Shown: one piece after another, positions 44,509 to 53,087 of the stretch
How the letters are laid out: each line of letters starts with the position of its first letter
How positions within the stretch are numbered: position 1 is the stretch's first letter
Assembly (NCBI RefSeq): GCF_003667445.1
Contig: NZ_RCTF01000023.1
Location: forward strand, 30,121 to 94,120
Length of the DNA: 64,000 bases
DNA from: Xanthobacter tagetidis
Lineage (GTDB): Bacteria; Pseudomonadota; Alphaproteobacteria; Rhizobiales; Xanthobacteraceae
Direction: 5' to 3'
The notes under the pieces: generated by a model
What the model was told of the DNA's origin: nothing
The model's database searches: none
Seen by the model: only the letters and a program-made list of their open reading frames with translations
Made by a program: the position numbers and the translations under genes

Positions 44509-45384
44509 ATGATGCGGGCGGTGCTTCTCCTTCTCGCGCTGCTTGCCGCCGCGCCCGCGGCGGCGGGAGAGGCGAAGCCCGCCCGCATCGTCTCGCTCAA
44601 CCTGTGCGCCGACGAACTGGTGCTGCGCCTCGCCGATCCGGGCCGCGTCGCCTCGGTCACCTACCTCGCCCGCGACCCGCGCGGCTCGACCGTCGCCGAC
44701 CTCGCGGCGCAGGTGCCGGTGAACCGGGGCCTGGCCGAGGAGGTGGTGCCGCTCGCGCCGGACCTCGTCATCGCCGGCGCCTTCACCACCCGCGCCACCA
44801 CCGCCATGCTGCGGCGGCTCGGCTTCGAGGTGATGGAGCTCGGCGTCCCAACCTCCCTGGAGGAAGCCTACGCCCAGATCCGGCAGGTGGCGGCGCGCCT
44901 CGGCGAAGCGGAGCGGGGCGAAGCGATGGTGGCACGGATCAAGGCCGCCATGGCCGCCCTTCCCCCCGCGCCGGCGGATCATCCGACCGCCGTGGTGCTG
45001 CGGCCGAACGGCTTCACCGCCGGGCGCGGCTCGGTGCCGGATTCGGTGCTTGCCCGGGTCGGTCTCGACAACCTCGCCGCCCGCCTCTCCACCGACCGGA
45101 TGGGACAGCTCGCTCTGGAGGAGATCGTGATCGCCAAGCCGGACCTGCTGGTGGTGAACTCCGCGCCCGACGCGCCGCCGTCACTGGCCGACGAACTGCT
45201 GCACCATCCGGCGTTGGCCCCGTTCGCGAAGGCCGCGCGCACGGTGCCGCTGCCGATCCGCCTGTGGGCCTGCGCCGGACCCGGCCTCGCGGAGGCGGCC
45301 CGGCGCCTCGCCGCCGCGCGCGAACGGATCGCGCCCGGCGCGCCGAGCCCGCTCGTCGGGGCGCCGGCGGGGCTCCTGCAATGA
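44509..45384 (+). CDS. btuF: Cobalamin-binding periplasmic protein BtuF
   Basis: A protein of 291 residues with a signal peptide (LLLLALLAAAPAAAG) and the two-lobed helical-backbone fold of class III binding proteins: RIVSLNLCADELVLRLAD, APDLVIAGAF, and the second lobe beginning at about residue 155. It delivers corrinoid to BtuCD. It begins 7 nt after btuB and overlaps btuC by ATGA. Iron-siderophore binding proteins share the fold; the B12 assignment comes from the riboswitch operon. Confidence 0.85.
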   Translation: MMRAVLLLLALLAAAPAAAGEAKPARIVSLNLCADELVLRLADPGRVASVTYLARDPRGSTVADLAAQVPVNRGLAEEVVPLAPDLVIAGAFTTRATTAMLRRLGFEVMELGVPTSLEEAYAQIRQVAARLGEAERGEAMVARIKAAMAALPPAPADHPTAVVLRPNGFTAGRGSVPDSVLARVGLDNLAARLSTDRMGQLALEEIVIAKPDLLVVNSAPDAPPSLADELLHHPALAPFAKAARTVPLPIRLWACAGPGLAEAARRLAAARERIAPGAPSPLVGAPAGLLQ

Positions 45385-46382
45385 CCGGGATGCGGCATCA
45401 CCGCCTGCTCATCTCCGGCCTCGGGCTGCTGGTGGCGCTGTTGTTCGCGGTCTCCCTCCTGATCGGCTATGCGCCGCTCGATTTCGGCGCGGCGCTGTCC
45501 GACCTCCTCGCCGGGCGCGAGAGCCTGCCGGCCCTCGTGCTGGCGGAGCTGCGCCTGCCCCGCGCCGTGCTGGGCGCGGCGGTCGGCTTCAGCCTCGGCG
45601 TCACCGGCGCCGCGCTCCAGGGTCTGATGCGCAATCCCATCGCCGATCCCGGCATCGTCGGCGTCTCGGGCGCGGCGGCGCTCGGGGCGGTGGTGGCGTT
45701 CTATTTCGGCTTCTCCGCCACCTTCGCGCTGGCATTGCCGCTCGGCGGGCTGATCGGCGCCGGCGTCGCCACCGTGTTCCTGCTGATGGTGGCCCGCTCC
45801 GGCGCCGACACCGCGACGCTGATCCTCGCCGGCGTCGCCATCAACGCGCTGGCCGGCGCGCTCACGGCGCTGGCGCTCAACCTCGCCCCCAGCCCCTATG
45901 CGGCGCTGGAGGTGGTGTTCTGGCTCATGGGCTCGCTCGCCGACCGCTCGCTGGTCCATGTGGCGCTGGCGCTGCCCTTCATGGTGCTGGGCTGGGGCCT
46001 GGTGCTCGCCAGCGCGCGCGCCATGGACGCGCTGACGCTCGGCGAGGATGCCGCGCAGAGCCTCGGCTTTTCCATGCAGCGCGTGCGCCTGCTGGTGGTG
46101 GGCGGCACGGCCGCGGCGGTGGGGGCGAGCGTCGCGGTGGCGGGCGCCATCGGCTTCGTCGGCCTTGTGGTGCCGCATCTGGTGCGCCCCCTGGTGGGTC
46201 ACCGGCCGGGTCGGCTGCTGCTGGCGAGCGGGCTCGCGGGCGCCGCCCTCACGCTCGGCGCCGACATCGCCGTGCGCCTCATCCCCACCCGGCCGGAGCT
46301 GAAGCTGGGCGTCGTCACCGCCATCATCGGCGCGCCGTTCTTCCTGGCCATGCTGCGGCGCCTCAAGGTGGAGGGGCCATGA
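45381..46382 (+). CDS. btuC: Cobalamin ABC permease BtuC (FecCD family)
   Basis: A protein of 333 residues with about ten membrane segments. Family motifs are LRLPRAVLGAAVGFSLGVTGAALQGLMRNPIADPGIVGVSGAA (key part LQGLMRNPIADPGIVG), IGFVGLVVPHLVRPLVGHRP and GVVTAIIGAPFFLAML. It forms the inner-membrane channel for corrinoid and is coupled to the genes on both sides by 4-nt overlaps. Confidence 0.9.
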   Translation: MTGMRHHRLLISGLGLLVALLFAVSLLIGYAPLDFGAALSDLLAGRESLPALVLAELRLPRAVLGAAVGFSLGVTGAALQGLMRNPIADPGIVGVSGAAALGAVVAFYFGFSATFALALPLGGLIGAGVATVFLLMVARSGADTATLILAGVAINALAGALTALALNLAPSPYAALEVVFWLMGSLADRSLVHVALALPFMVLGWGLVLASARAMDALTLGEDAAQSLGFSMQRVRLLVVGGTAAAVGASVAVAGAIGFVGLVVPHLVRPLVGHRPGRLLLASGLAGAALTLGADIAVRLIPTRPELKLGVVTAIIGAPFFLAMLRRLKVEGP

Positions 46383-47161
46383 TCGTCGCGGCGTCGGGTG
46401 TCGAGGTGCGGCGGGGCGGAGCGCGCGTGGTGCGCGATCTCTCGCTGGACGTGCGCGGCGGCGAGCTTCTCGGCCTCATCGGCCCCAACGGAGCCGGCAA
46501 GACCAGCCTGCTGCGCGCTTTGTGTGGTCTCGACCCGCTGGCGGCGGGCCACATCGCCTTCGACGGGCGCACGCCGGCCGAGATCGGCCGCGCCGCGTTC
46601 GGCCGCACCCTCGCTTATCTGCCGCAGAATGGGCGCATCCACTGGCCCATGACGGTGGCGGACGTGGTCGCCCTCGGCCGGCTGCCGCACGGCGCCGCGG
46701 TGCTGGACGACGCCGCGCGCCGCGCCATGGCGGCGGCCGACGTCACCCCCCTCGCCCACCGCACCACGGGCACGCTCTCCGGCGGCGAGCGTGCCCGCGT
46801 GCTGCTCGCCCGCGCCCTCGCGGTGGAAGCGCCGGTGCTGCTGGCGGACGAGCCGGTGGCCGCGCTCGACCCCTACCACGCGCTCCAGGTAATGGAGCTG
46901 CTGCGCGCCACCGCCCGCGCCGGGGCGGCCGTGGTGGCGGTGCTGCACGATCTGACGCTGGCCGCCCGCTTCTGCGACCGCCTCGCCTTGATGGACCGCG
47001 GCGCCCTCGCCGCTCTGGGCACGCCCGTGGAGGTGCTGGCGCCCGCCCCGGTGGCAGCGGCCTACCGTGTCGCCGTCGAGAGCGGCACGCGCGACGGCGT
47101 GCCTTTCGTCATCCCCTGGAGCCGGCTCGACCGGACGGACCGCACGGAGCAAAGCCCATGA
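46379..47161 (+). CDS. btuD: Cobalamin ABC ATPase BtuD
   Basis: A protein of 260 residues with Walker A GPNGAGKTS, Q-loop LPQNGRIHWP, signature LSGGERARVLLARAL, Walker B VLLADEPVAALD and switch histidine in VLHDLTLA. It powers BtuC. Its start overlaps btuC and its stop overlaps the next gene (ATGA), so all five genes are one coupled unit. Confidence 0.9.
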   Translation: MIVAASGVEVRRGGARVVRDLSLDVRGGELLGLIGPNGAGKTSLLRALCGLDPLAAGHIAFDGRTPAEIGRAAFGRTLAYLPQNGRIHWPMTVADVVALGRLPHGAAVLDDAARRAMAAADVTPLAHRTTGTLSGGERARVLLARALAVEAPVLLADEPVAALDPYHALQVMELLRATARAGAAVVAVLHDLTLAARFCDRLALMDRGALAALGTPVEVLAPAPVAAAYRVAVESGTRDGVPFVIPWSRLDRTDRTEQSP

Positions 47162-47895
47162 GCAGCACCGAGGCCCTGCGCGGCCTGGACGCCTTCGCCC
47201 TGCTGCGCCGCCATGCCGAGGATGCGCGAACCGGCTGGAGCCTCGGCGTGTTCGGCGGCATCGCCGAGTTCATCCGGGACGCGGAAGAGCCGGCGCAGGT
47301 CACGATCCTGCCGGAGCGGATCGAGGTCGCAACCGCGCGCGGCGCCCTCCGGGCGCGGGCCCTGCCGGGCATGGTGGCGCTGCCCTATGAGATGCCCTCG
47401 CGCCACGAGGAACGCCGCGTGCCGGCCATCGCCGTGTGCCTGCCGGCGGCCGAGGCCGCGCGCGCCGGCCGGCAGGCGATCGCCGAGATCGGCCCCGACG
47501 ACGCGGCGATCCGGGAGGAGGACCGCGGCGCAGTCCTGTTCGACCTCGGCATCGGCCTCGGCGGCGTCGAGGCCTGCGTGCGCACCTGCGACCCCGTCCT
47601 CATCGCCGCCCTGCGACGGGCGGCGGGCCGGCAGATGTTCGATCACGACGGCCCCATCGGCGCGATCCTCGCCGCCAGCCCCCACCGCGTGTTCATCAGC
47701 GCCCTGGGACGCATCGAAGTCTACCAGCCCATCCCGCCCGCCGATGGCCGCAGTCCGGACGGACCCCACACCCACGTTCTGCCGAAGCTGCTCGCCCACG
47801 GACGCACCCACGCGGCCAGCATCCCCATTCCCGATGGGCTGGTGCCCTGCCTGTCGCTGCACCCGCCCCACGCACGGGGTACCGGCCGCGCCTAA
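47158..47895 (+). CDS. Uncharacterised protein, last gene of the btu operon
   Basis: A protein of 245 residues that I cannot assign to a functional family. It has no signal peptide or membrane segment, so it should be cytoplasmic. Visible features are Cys-containing CVRTCDPVLI (about 140), a run HTHVLPKLLAHGRTH with several histidines (about 203-217), and a C-terminal CLSLHPPHARG. The clustered His/Cys could bind metal or be the lower ligand of a corrinoid, but this is speculation. The ATGA overlap with btuD ties its expression to B12 uptake and to the riboswitch. Confidence 0.75.
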   Translation: MSSTEALRGLDAFALLRRHAEDARTGWSLGVFGGIAEFIRDAEEPAQVTILPERIEVATARGALRARALPGMVALPYEMPSRHEERRVPAIAVCLPAAEAARAGRQAIAEIGPDDAAIREEDRGAVLFDLGIGLGGVEACVRTCDPVLIAALRRAAGRQMFDHDGPIGAILAASPHRVFISALGRIEVYQPIPPADGRSPDGPHTHVLPKLLAHGRTHAASIPIPDGLVPCLSLHPPHARGTGRA

Positions 47896-48212
47896 TGGAA
47901 TGACGTAGCGTCAAGATGCCGTTACCTCTATCCTGTCATAATCAACATTTCCGACCTGGTTTTGATCGCGCCCCCTTGCGGTGGCGGTTGAGGTCACGCA
48001 TTGCTTCGACCATGGCCGGCAGATGGCTTGAGCGGCTGCCAGGACGCATGCGCAACGCTGGCAGAGGCCGGAGCCGCCGGAACGCGCTCCTCCCTCTGGA
48101 AGCAAGAGCCGGAGGGTGCGATCCTTGGTCCGTGACGGCTCGCGGCCAATGCGGGCATTCCGCCTGCTGGATGGCTTCAAGGCTGTAAGGGCGAGGTGGC
48201 CTTAAGGTGCAA
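47896..48212. other. Gap between the btu operon and the diguanylate cyclase gene
   Basis: No gene supported; short frames on both strands are low-complexity. The palindrome TGACG-TAG-CGTCA (47901-47913) lies just after the btu operon and could be a weak terminator or a protein site. Confidence 0.4.
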
Positions 48213-49721
48213 ATGGACAGTGTCCTCAGGCGTTCGGTCCGGGGTCCCGTGCTCCTGCTCACAACAGCGGCGATCCTGGTCATTATTGCCCTGGTCCAGG
48301 CCGCCATGCTGGCCAAGTTGCGCGAGGACCGGCGTATCGATGCGCACCGCGCCGCCGAGAACGTGGTCCGCACGCTGGCCCTGACCATTGACCGCAATCT
48401 CAAGCTGATCGAGGTCTCGATCGTCGGCGTGCGCGAAGCCCTCGCTCTGCCCGAAGTCCAGGCCATGCCGGCGTCGGCGCGGCACCTCCTGCTGTTCAAC
48501 CGCATCGCCATCCCGCACTATCTCGGCTCCATGCTCGTGCTCGACGAGAATGGGAACATCGTCATCGATTCCGGGACGGTCGCGCCGCGCCAGGCCAATT
48601 TCGCGGACCGCGACTACTTCAAGGTGCACCGCGAGCGCGACGCGGGCACGTTTCTGAGCAGTCCCTATGCGAGCCGGCTGCGGCAGAACGATCCGAGCAT
48701 CGGCATGACGGTGCGCCTGTCCCGCGCGGACGGCAAGTTCGACGGGGTGGTGCTGGCGGCCTTCCGGCTCGCCTTCTTCAAGTCCCTGTTCGAGAAGGTC
48801 GATCTCGGCCCGGACGGCATCATCAGCCTGGTGAACACAGACGGCACCATGGTCTATCGCCATCCGTCCACCGACGGGACGGGGAATGCCGGCGAGAGCG
48901 TGGCCGATGCGCCCGTGTTCGCGCGCATGCGCGCGACGCCGAACGGCAGCTTCACCGGAACATCGAAGATCGACGGCCTCACGCGCTACTATGTCACCCA
49001 GAAGATCGGCGATTTCCCGCTCATCCTGTCGGTCGGCATCTCCACGTCGGCGATCTTTGCCGAATGGGCCGTCCAGGCGATCATAGTCGGCCTGCTCACC
49101 CTCGTGGTGTGCGGGCTGCTCGCGGGCATCGTGCTGGTGCTGCGCCGGGCGCTCGTCCACAGCTACAACATGGAGGAGCAGCTCGAGCACATGGCGGTTA
49201 CGGACGCGCTGACGCAGATCCCCAACCGCCGCGCGCTGGAAATGGCGCTCGACACCGAGATGCGGCGCGCGACGCGGGAGAAGAGCGAGCTTTCGGTGCT
49301 GGTGATCGACCTCGATTTCTTCAAGCAGATCAACGACAGCCATGGCCACGCCGTGGGCGACGCTTTGCTGCGCAGCGTCGGGCGGCAGGTGACGCGCGCC
49401 ATCCGCAGGCCGGGCGACTTCGCCGCCCGCCTCGGGGGCGAGGAGTTCGTCGTCATCCTGCCCTCGACCGGGGCGGCGGGCGCGACCTTCATGGCCGAGC
49501 GCATCCGCAAGGCGATCGCCGCCACGCAGGTGGCGACCGACGACGGGAGGCGCGTGAACACCACCGCCAGCATCGGCGTCGCGTCCGGCATGATCCAGGC
49601 GTCCGACCCGACCGACCGGCTGCTGCGGGAGGCTGACGGGGCGCTCTACCGGGCCAAGGGCGGCGGACGCAACCGCGTGGTCGGCAGCCATCCCAACGAC
49701 GGCTTCGCCGCGGCGCAGTAG
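48213..49721 (+). CDS. Membrane diguanylate cyclase with Cache-type sensor
   Basis: A protein of 502 residues. A membrane segment (VLLLTTAAILVIIALVQAAML), a periplasmic dCache-like sensor (about 45-280; FADRDYFKVHRERDAGTFLSSPY in part, core FADRDYFKVHRE), a second segment (IIVGLLTLVVCGLLAGIVLVL), then a GGDEF domain with LTQIPNRRAL and active-site GGEEF. RPGD lies five residues before GGEEF, the inhibitory I-site. It should make cyclic di-GMP in response to an external ligand. The ATG at 48213 has AAGG 5 nt upstream. No EAL domain is present. Confidence 0.92.
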   Translation: MDSVLRRSVRGPVLLLTTAAILVIIALVQAAMLAKLREDRRIDAHRAAENVVRTLALTIDRNLKLIEVSIVGVREALALPEVQAMPASARHLLLFNRIAIPHYLGSMLVLDENGNIVIDSGTVAPRQANFADRDYFKVHRERDAGTFLSSPYASRLRQNDPSIGMTVRLSRADGKFDGVVLAAFRLAFFKSLFEKVDLGPDGIISLVNTDGTMVYRHPSTDGTGNAGESVADAPVFARMRATPNGSFTGTSKIDGLTRYYVTQKIGDFPLILSVGISTSAIFAEWAVQAIIVGLLTLVVCGLLAGIVLVLRRALVHSYNMEEQLEHMAVTDALTQIPNRRALEMALDTEMRRATREKSELSVLVIDLDFFKQINDSHGHAVGDALLRSVGRQVTRAIRRPGDFAARLGGEEFVVILPSTGAAGATFMAERIRKAIAATQVATDDGRRVNTTASIGVASGMIQASDPTDRLLREADGALYRAKGGGRNRVVGSHPNDGFAAAQ

Positions 49722-49897
49722 CGCGTCCGCGAGCCGACTGTCCCACACCGGATCGGCCGGCGCGCGCCGGGTTCGCGCCGGGCGGCCGTGGTGCTGCGCG
49801 CTCCGCCGCCGCGCAGGGCGCGTTGACGGGCGTCAATGGCAGGCGGCCGGCCGATGCCTATTGCTGGCGCAGCGATCTCGCAGAGGAGTTCACGGCC

Positions 49898-51025
49898 ATG
49901 GCGGACACCATTTCCGAGCCGAAGCCCGTAGCCGAGCGGCGCCCTTCCGGCAGGCGCATGATGAAGGCGGCGATCTTCGTGGAGAAGGACCGCATCGTGC
50001 TCGACGAGAAGCCGATACCGGAGGTGGGGCCGCTCGACGCCCTCATCCGCGTCACCACCACCACCATCTGCGGCACCGACATCCACATCCTCAAGGGCGA
50101 GTATCCGGTCGCGAAGGGCCTCACCATCGGCCACGAGCCGGTGGGCATCATCGAGAAGCTCGGATCGGCGGTGGAGGGCTTCGCGGAAGGTCAGCGGGTG
50201 ATCGCCGGCGCCATCACGCCGTCGGGATATTCCAATGCCTGCCTGTGCGGCTGCGGCTCGCAGGACGGGCCGCGCACCAAGCACGGCTTCAAGCCCATGG
50301 GCGGCTGGCGCTTCGGCAACACCATCGACGGCGCGCAGGCGGAATATCTCCTGGTGCCCGACGCGATGACGAATCTCGCCGCCGTCCCGGATACGCTCGC
50401 CGACGAGCAGGTGCTCATGTGCCCGGACATCATGTCCACCGGCTTCTCCGGCGCCGAGAGCGGCAGGGTGAAGATCGGCGACGTGGTGGCCGTGTTCGCG
50501 CAGGGCCCCATCGGCCTGTGCGCCACCGCCGGCGCCCGCCTCATGGGGGCGACGCGCATCATCGTCGTCGACCAGATGGAGGCGCGCCTCAAGGTCGCCC
50601 GCGCCATGGGTGCCGACGAGACCGTGGATTTCTCCAAGGTGGACCCGGTGGAGGAAATCCTGCGCCTCACCGACGGGCGCGGCGTCGATGTCGCCATCGA
50701 GGCGCTGGGACGGCAGGCGACTTTCGAGGCGGCGCTCCGGGTGCTGCGGCCCGGCGGCACGCTGTCCTCGCTGGGGGTCTATTCCAGCGACCTGAAGATC
50801 CCGCTGGATGCCTTCCTCGCCGGCCTCGGCGACCAGACCATCGTCACCACGCTCTGCCCCGGCGGCAAGGAGCGCATGCGCCGGCTCATGGACGTGGTCG
50901 CCTCCGGCCGGGTGGACGCGCGCGCCCTCGTCACCCACCGCTTCAAGCTGGACGACATCGAGAAGGCCTACGACCTGTTCGGGCACCAGCGCGACGGCGT
51001 GCTGAAGGTGGCCATCACGCCCTGA
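49898..51025 (+). CDS. Zinc-dependent NAD(P) alcohol dehydrogenase (secondary-alcohol type)
   Basis: A protein of 375 residues. Catalytic zinc ligands appear as Cys in TICGTDIH, His in IGHEPVG, and Asp in MCPDIMSTGFSGAE, the Asp being typical of Thermoanaerobacter-type secondary alcohol dehydrogenases. The cofactor fold has GQGPIGLCATAGARLMGA. The structural-zinc lobe is reduced to NACLCGCGSQDG instead of four regularly spaced cysteines. The ATG at 49898 follows AGAGGAG. Isopropanol-like substrates are possible but inferred. Confidence 0.88.
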   Translation: MADTISEPKPVAERRPSGRRMMKAAIFVEKDRIVLDEKPIPEVGPLDALIRVTTTTICGTDIHILKGEYPVAKGLTIGHEPVGIIEKLGSAVEGFAEGQRVIAGAITPSGYSNACLCGCGSQDGPRTKHGFKPMGGWRFGNTIDGAQAEYLLVPDAMTNLAAVPDTLADEQVLMCPDIMSTGFSGAESGRVKIGDVVAVFAQGPIGLCATAGARLMGATRIIVVDQMEARLKVARAMGADETVDFSKVDPVEEILRLTDGRGVDVAIEALGRQATFEAALRVLRPGGTLSSLGVYSSDLKIPLDAFLAGLGDQTIVTTLCPGGKERMRRLMDVVASGRVDARALVTHRFKLDDIEKAYDLFGHQRDGVLKVAITP

Positions 51026-51077
51026 CCCCGACGCCGCGTCGATGGCGCGCGCGGGGCGGGACGGCTAGGAAGGACGG

Positions 51078-52658
51078 ATGGCAGACGACGCATCTCCCTC
51101 CGGCAGCCCCGGCAATCATGTGGTGGCGGACCAAGGCGCGGTGTTCGCCTTCCTGGCGGACCCCGCGGCCCATGGCCTGCCGGCAGGCGAGCACGTCACG
51201 CGCATCGACACCCACGGGGCGGCGGTGTTCCTGGCGGGGCCGTTCGCCTACAAGGTGAAGCGGGCGGTTCTGTTTCCCTTCATGGATTTCTCGACGTTGG
51301 AGAAGCGCCGCGCCGCCTGCTCGGCCGAGGTCGAGATCAGCGGCGCCGGCGCACCCGGCCTCTATCTCGGCGTCGTCCCCATCGTGCGGCGGGGCGCGCG
51401 TTTCGCCCTCGGCGGCGACGGCGAGGCGGTCGAGCATGCGGTGAAGATGCGCCGCTTCGACACCGCCCTCACCCTCGACAAGGTGGCCGAACGGGGCGCG
51501 CTGACGCCGGACCTCGCCAAGGCGCTCGCCCGCACCGTCGCCGCAGCCCATGCCGCCGCGCCGGTGAAGCGCGGCTTCGACACGGCGGGCCGGCTCGCTT
51601 CTTATTTGGCCGACAACGAAAGGGAGTTCGCCGCGCGGCCGGACCTCTTCCCGCCCGGCGAGGCGCAGGCCTTGTCACGACTCTCCCAGGAGGCGCTCGC
51701 CCGGGTCGCGCCGCTGCTGGCGACGCGCAGCGCCGACGGCTTCGCGCGGCGCTGCCACGGCGACATGCACCTGCGCAACATCGTGCTGATCGACGGCGCG
51801 CCGACCCTGTTCGACGCCATCGAGTTCAACGACGACATCGCCACCTGCGACGTGCTCTACGACCTCGCCTTCCTGCTCATGGACCTCTGGCAGCGCGGCG
51901 CGCACCGGGCGGCCAACATCGTCTTCAACCGCTATTTGTGGGCGAGCGACGACGCCATGATCGACGGGCTCGCGGCGCTGCCGCTGTTCCTCAGCCTGCG
52001 CGCGGCGATCCGCGCCAAGGTGGAGGCGGCCGGCCTCGGGCATCTTCAGGGTGCTGCGCTCGACGAGGGCGAGGCACGGGTGCGCCATGCGTTCGCGGCC
52101 GCGCTGGGCTTCCTGGCGGGCGGACCGCAGGCGGCGGTGCGCCTCGTCGCGGTCGGCGGTCTTTCCGGCAGCGGCAAGAGCACCTGGGCGGCTCAGGAAG
52201 CGCCCGCGCTCGGCCGCGCACCCGGCGCGGCGATCGTGCGCTCGGACATCGAGCGCAAGCGCGTGTTCGGCATCGCGGAAACCGAGAGGCTCACCAGCGC
52301 CGCCTACGCGCCCGCGATCGGCGAACAGGTGTATGCCCGCATCCGCGCCCTGGCCGCGCGGGTTCTCGCGACCGGACAGAGCGTGATCGTGGATGCCGTC
52401 CACGCGCGTCCGGACGAGCGCGCCGCGGTCGAGGCGGTAGCGCGCGCGGCTGGCGTGCCGTTCGAGGGTGTGTGGCTGGAGGCGCCGGCGGCGGAACTCG
52501 TCCGCCGCGTCGAGACGCGCACCGGCGACGCCTCGGACGCCGACGCCGCGGTGGTGCGCAAGCAGCTCGCCTACGAACTGGGCGAGATCGGCTGGCGACG
52601 GAAGACCGCCCCGGTCAGCAGCGGACCTGGGGACCCGTCTTCGGATCAACACCGGTGA
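51078..52658 (+). CDS. Bifunctional APH-like kinase / AAA P-loop ATPase
   Basis: A protein of 526 residues. The N-terminal half (about 20-340) resembles aminoglycoside/choline kinases, with KVKRAVLFPFMDFST, the catalytic loop CHGDMHLRNIVL and metal-binding FDAIEFNDD. The C-terminal half (about 355-510) is a P-loop kinase with VGGLSGSGKST and SDIERKRVFG. The family is widespread in Proteobacteria; drug resistance should not be assumed and the substrate is unknown. It lies 52 nt after the alcohol dehydrogenase, likely co-transcribed, and its end overlaps the next gene on the opposite strand. Confidence 0.85.
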   Translation: MADDASPSGSPGNHVVADQGAVFAFLADPAAHGLPAGEHVTRIDTHGAAVFLAGPFAYKVKRAVLFPFMDFSTLEKRRAACSAEVEISGAGAPGLYLGVVPIVRRGARFALGGDGEAVEHAVKMRRFDTALTLDKVAERGALTPDLAKALARTVAAAHAAAPVKRGFDTAGRLASYLADNEREFAARPDLFPPGEAQALSRLSQEALARVAPLLATRSADGFARRCHGDMHLRNIVLIDGAPTLFDAIEFNDDIATCDVLYDLAFLLMDLWQRGAHRAANIVFNRYLWASDDAMIDGLAALPLFLSLRAAIRAKVEAAGLGHLQGAALDEGEARVRHAFAAALGFLAGGPQAAVRLVAVGGLSGSGKSTWAAQEAPALGRAPGAAIVRSDIERKRVFGIAETERLTSAAYAPAIGEQVYARIRALAARVLATGQSVIVDAVHARPDERAAVEAVARAAGVPFEGVWLEAPAAELVRRVETRTGDASDADAAVVRKQLAYELGEIGWRRKTAPVSSGPGDPSSDQHR

Positions 52659-53013
52659 CCACCTCCGGCTGACGCTCGGGCGAAGCCGGCGTGCCGGACT
52701 GCGGCGTCAGGCCGGTATAGGTGCCGCCAGTCCCACCGGTCCAGCCGGTGGAGCCCTCGTTGCCGGGCTTGGTACCGGAATCCGCGCCCGTTGTCGGCGA
52801 GGTCTCCGCGACGTGAGGAGTAGTCTCGCAGGCCGCGCGCGGCGCCTTCGGGTCGGACTGGGCATGCGCCGGGGCCGGGACAGCGCTTGCGAGCAGGAAC
52901 ATCACCGCGCCCACAAGGCCGGTGGCCAGGAGGCCCGCGCCCCGCTCGACGCGCGGCGAGAGAATCAGAGGAGTTGCGCACATATGCGCCTTCGGGTTCG
53001 GGTACGAGGGCAT
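52615..53013 (-). CDS. Small secreted Gly/Thr/Pro-rich protein, uncharacterised
   Basis: A protein of 132 residues. A hydrophobic signal segment (LLATGLVGAVMFLLASAVPAPAHAQ, core VGAVMFLLASAVPAPA) ends near residue 51. The mature part is low-complexity: GSTGWTGGTGGTYTG, then PASPERQPEVVTGVDPKTG and a C-terminal cysteine; another cysteine lies at AACETT. I do not recognise a family. The ATG at 53013 follows AAAGGAG. Its last 44 nt overlap the end of the APH-AAA gene in antisense, so both stops lie in shared sequence. Confidence 0.65.
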   Translation of the reverse strand: MPSYPNPKAHMCATPLILSPRVERGAGLLATGLVGAVMFLLASAVPAPAHAQSDPKAPRAACETTPHVAETSPTTGADSGTKPGNEGSTGWTGGTGGTYTGLTPQSGTPASPERQPEVVTGVDPKTGPQVRC

Positions 53014-53087
53014 GGCCGTTCTCCTTTCGCTTGGAAGAACGCCCGCCCGCGATTCCCGGTTCCCTTACGGCCCGAACGGCTTCGGCC

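Noticed and set aside
47911..48180. Short frames on both strands between the btu operon and the cyclase gene
   Set aside because: No ribosome sites, no motifs, Arg/Ser-rich composition; they overlap each other in antisense.
51078..52658. Aminoglycoside resistance gene
   Set aside because: The APH-like half is fused to a P-loop ATPase, a widespread family not associated with resistance, and it sits in a non-mobile context.
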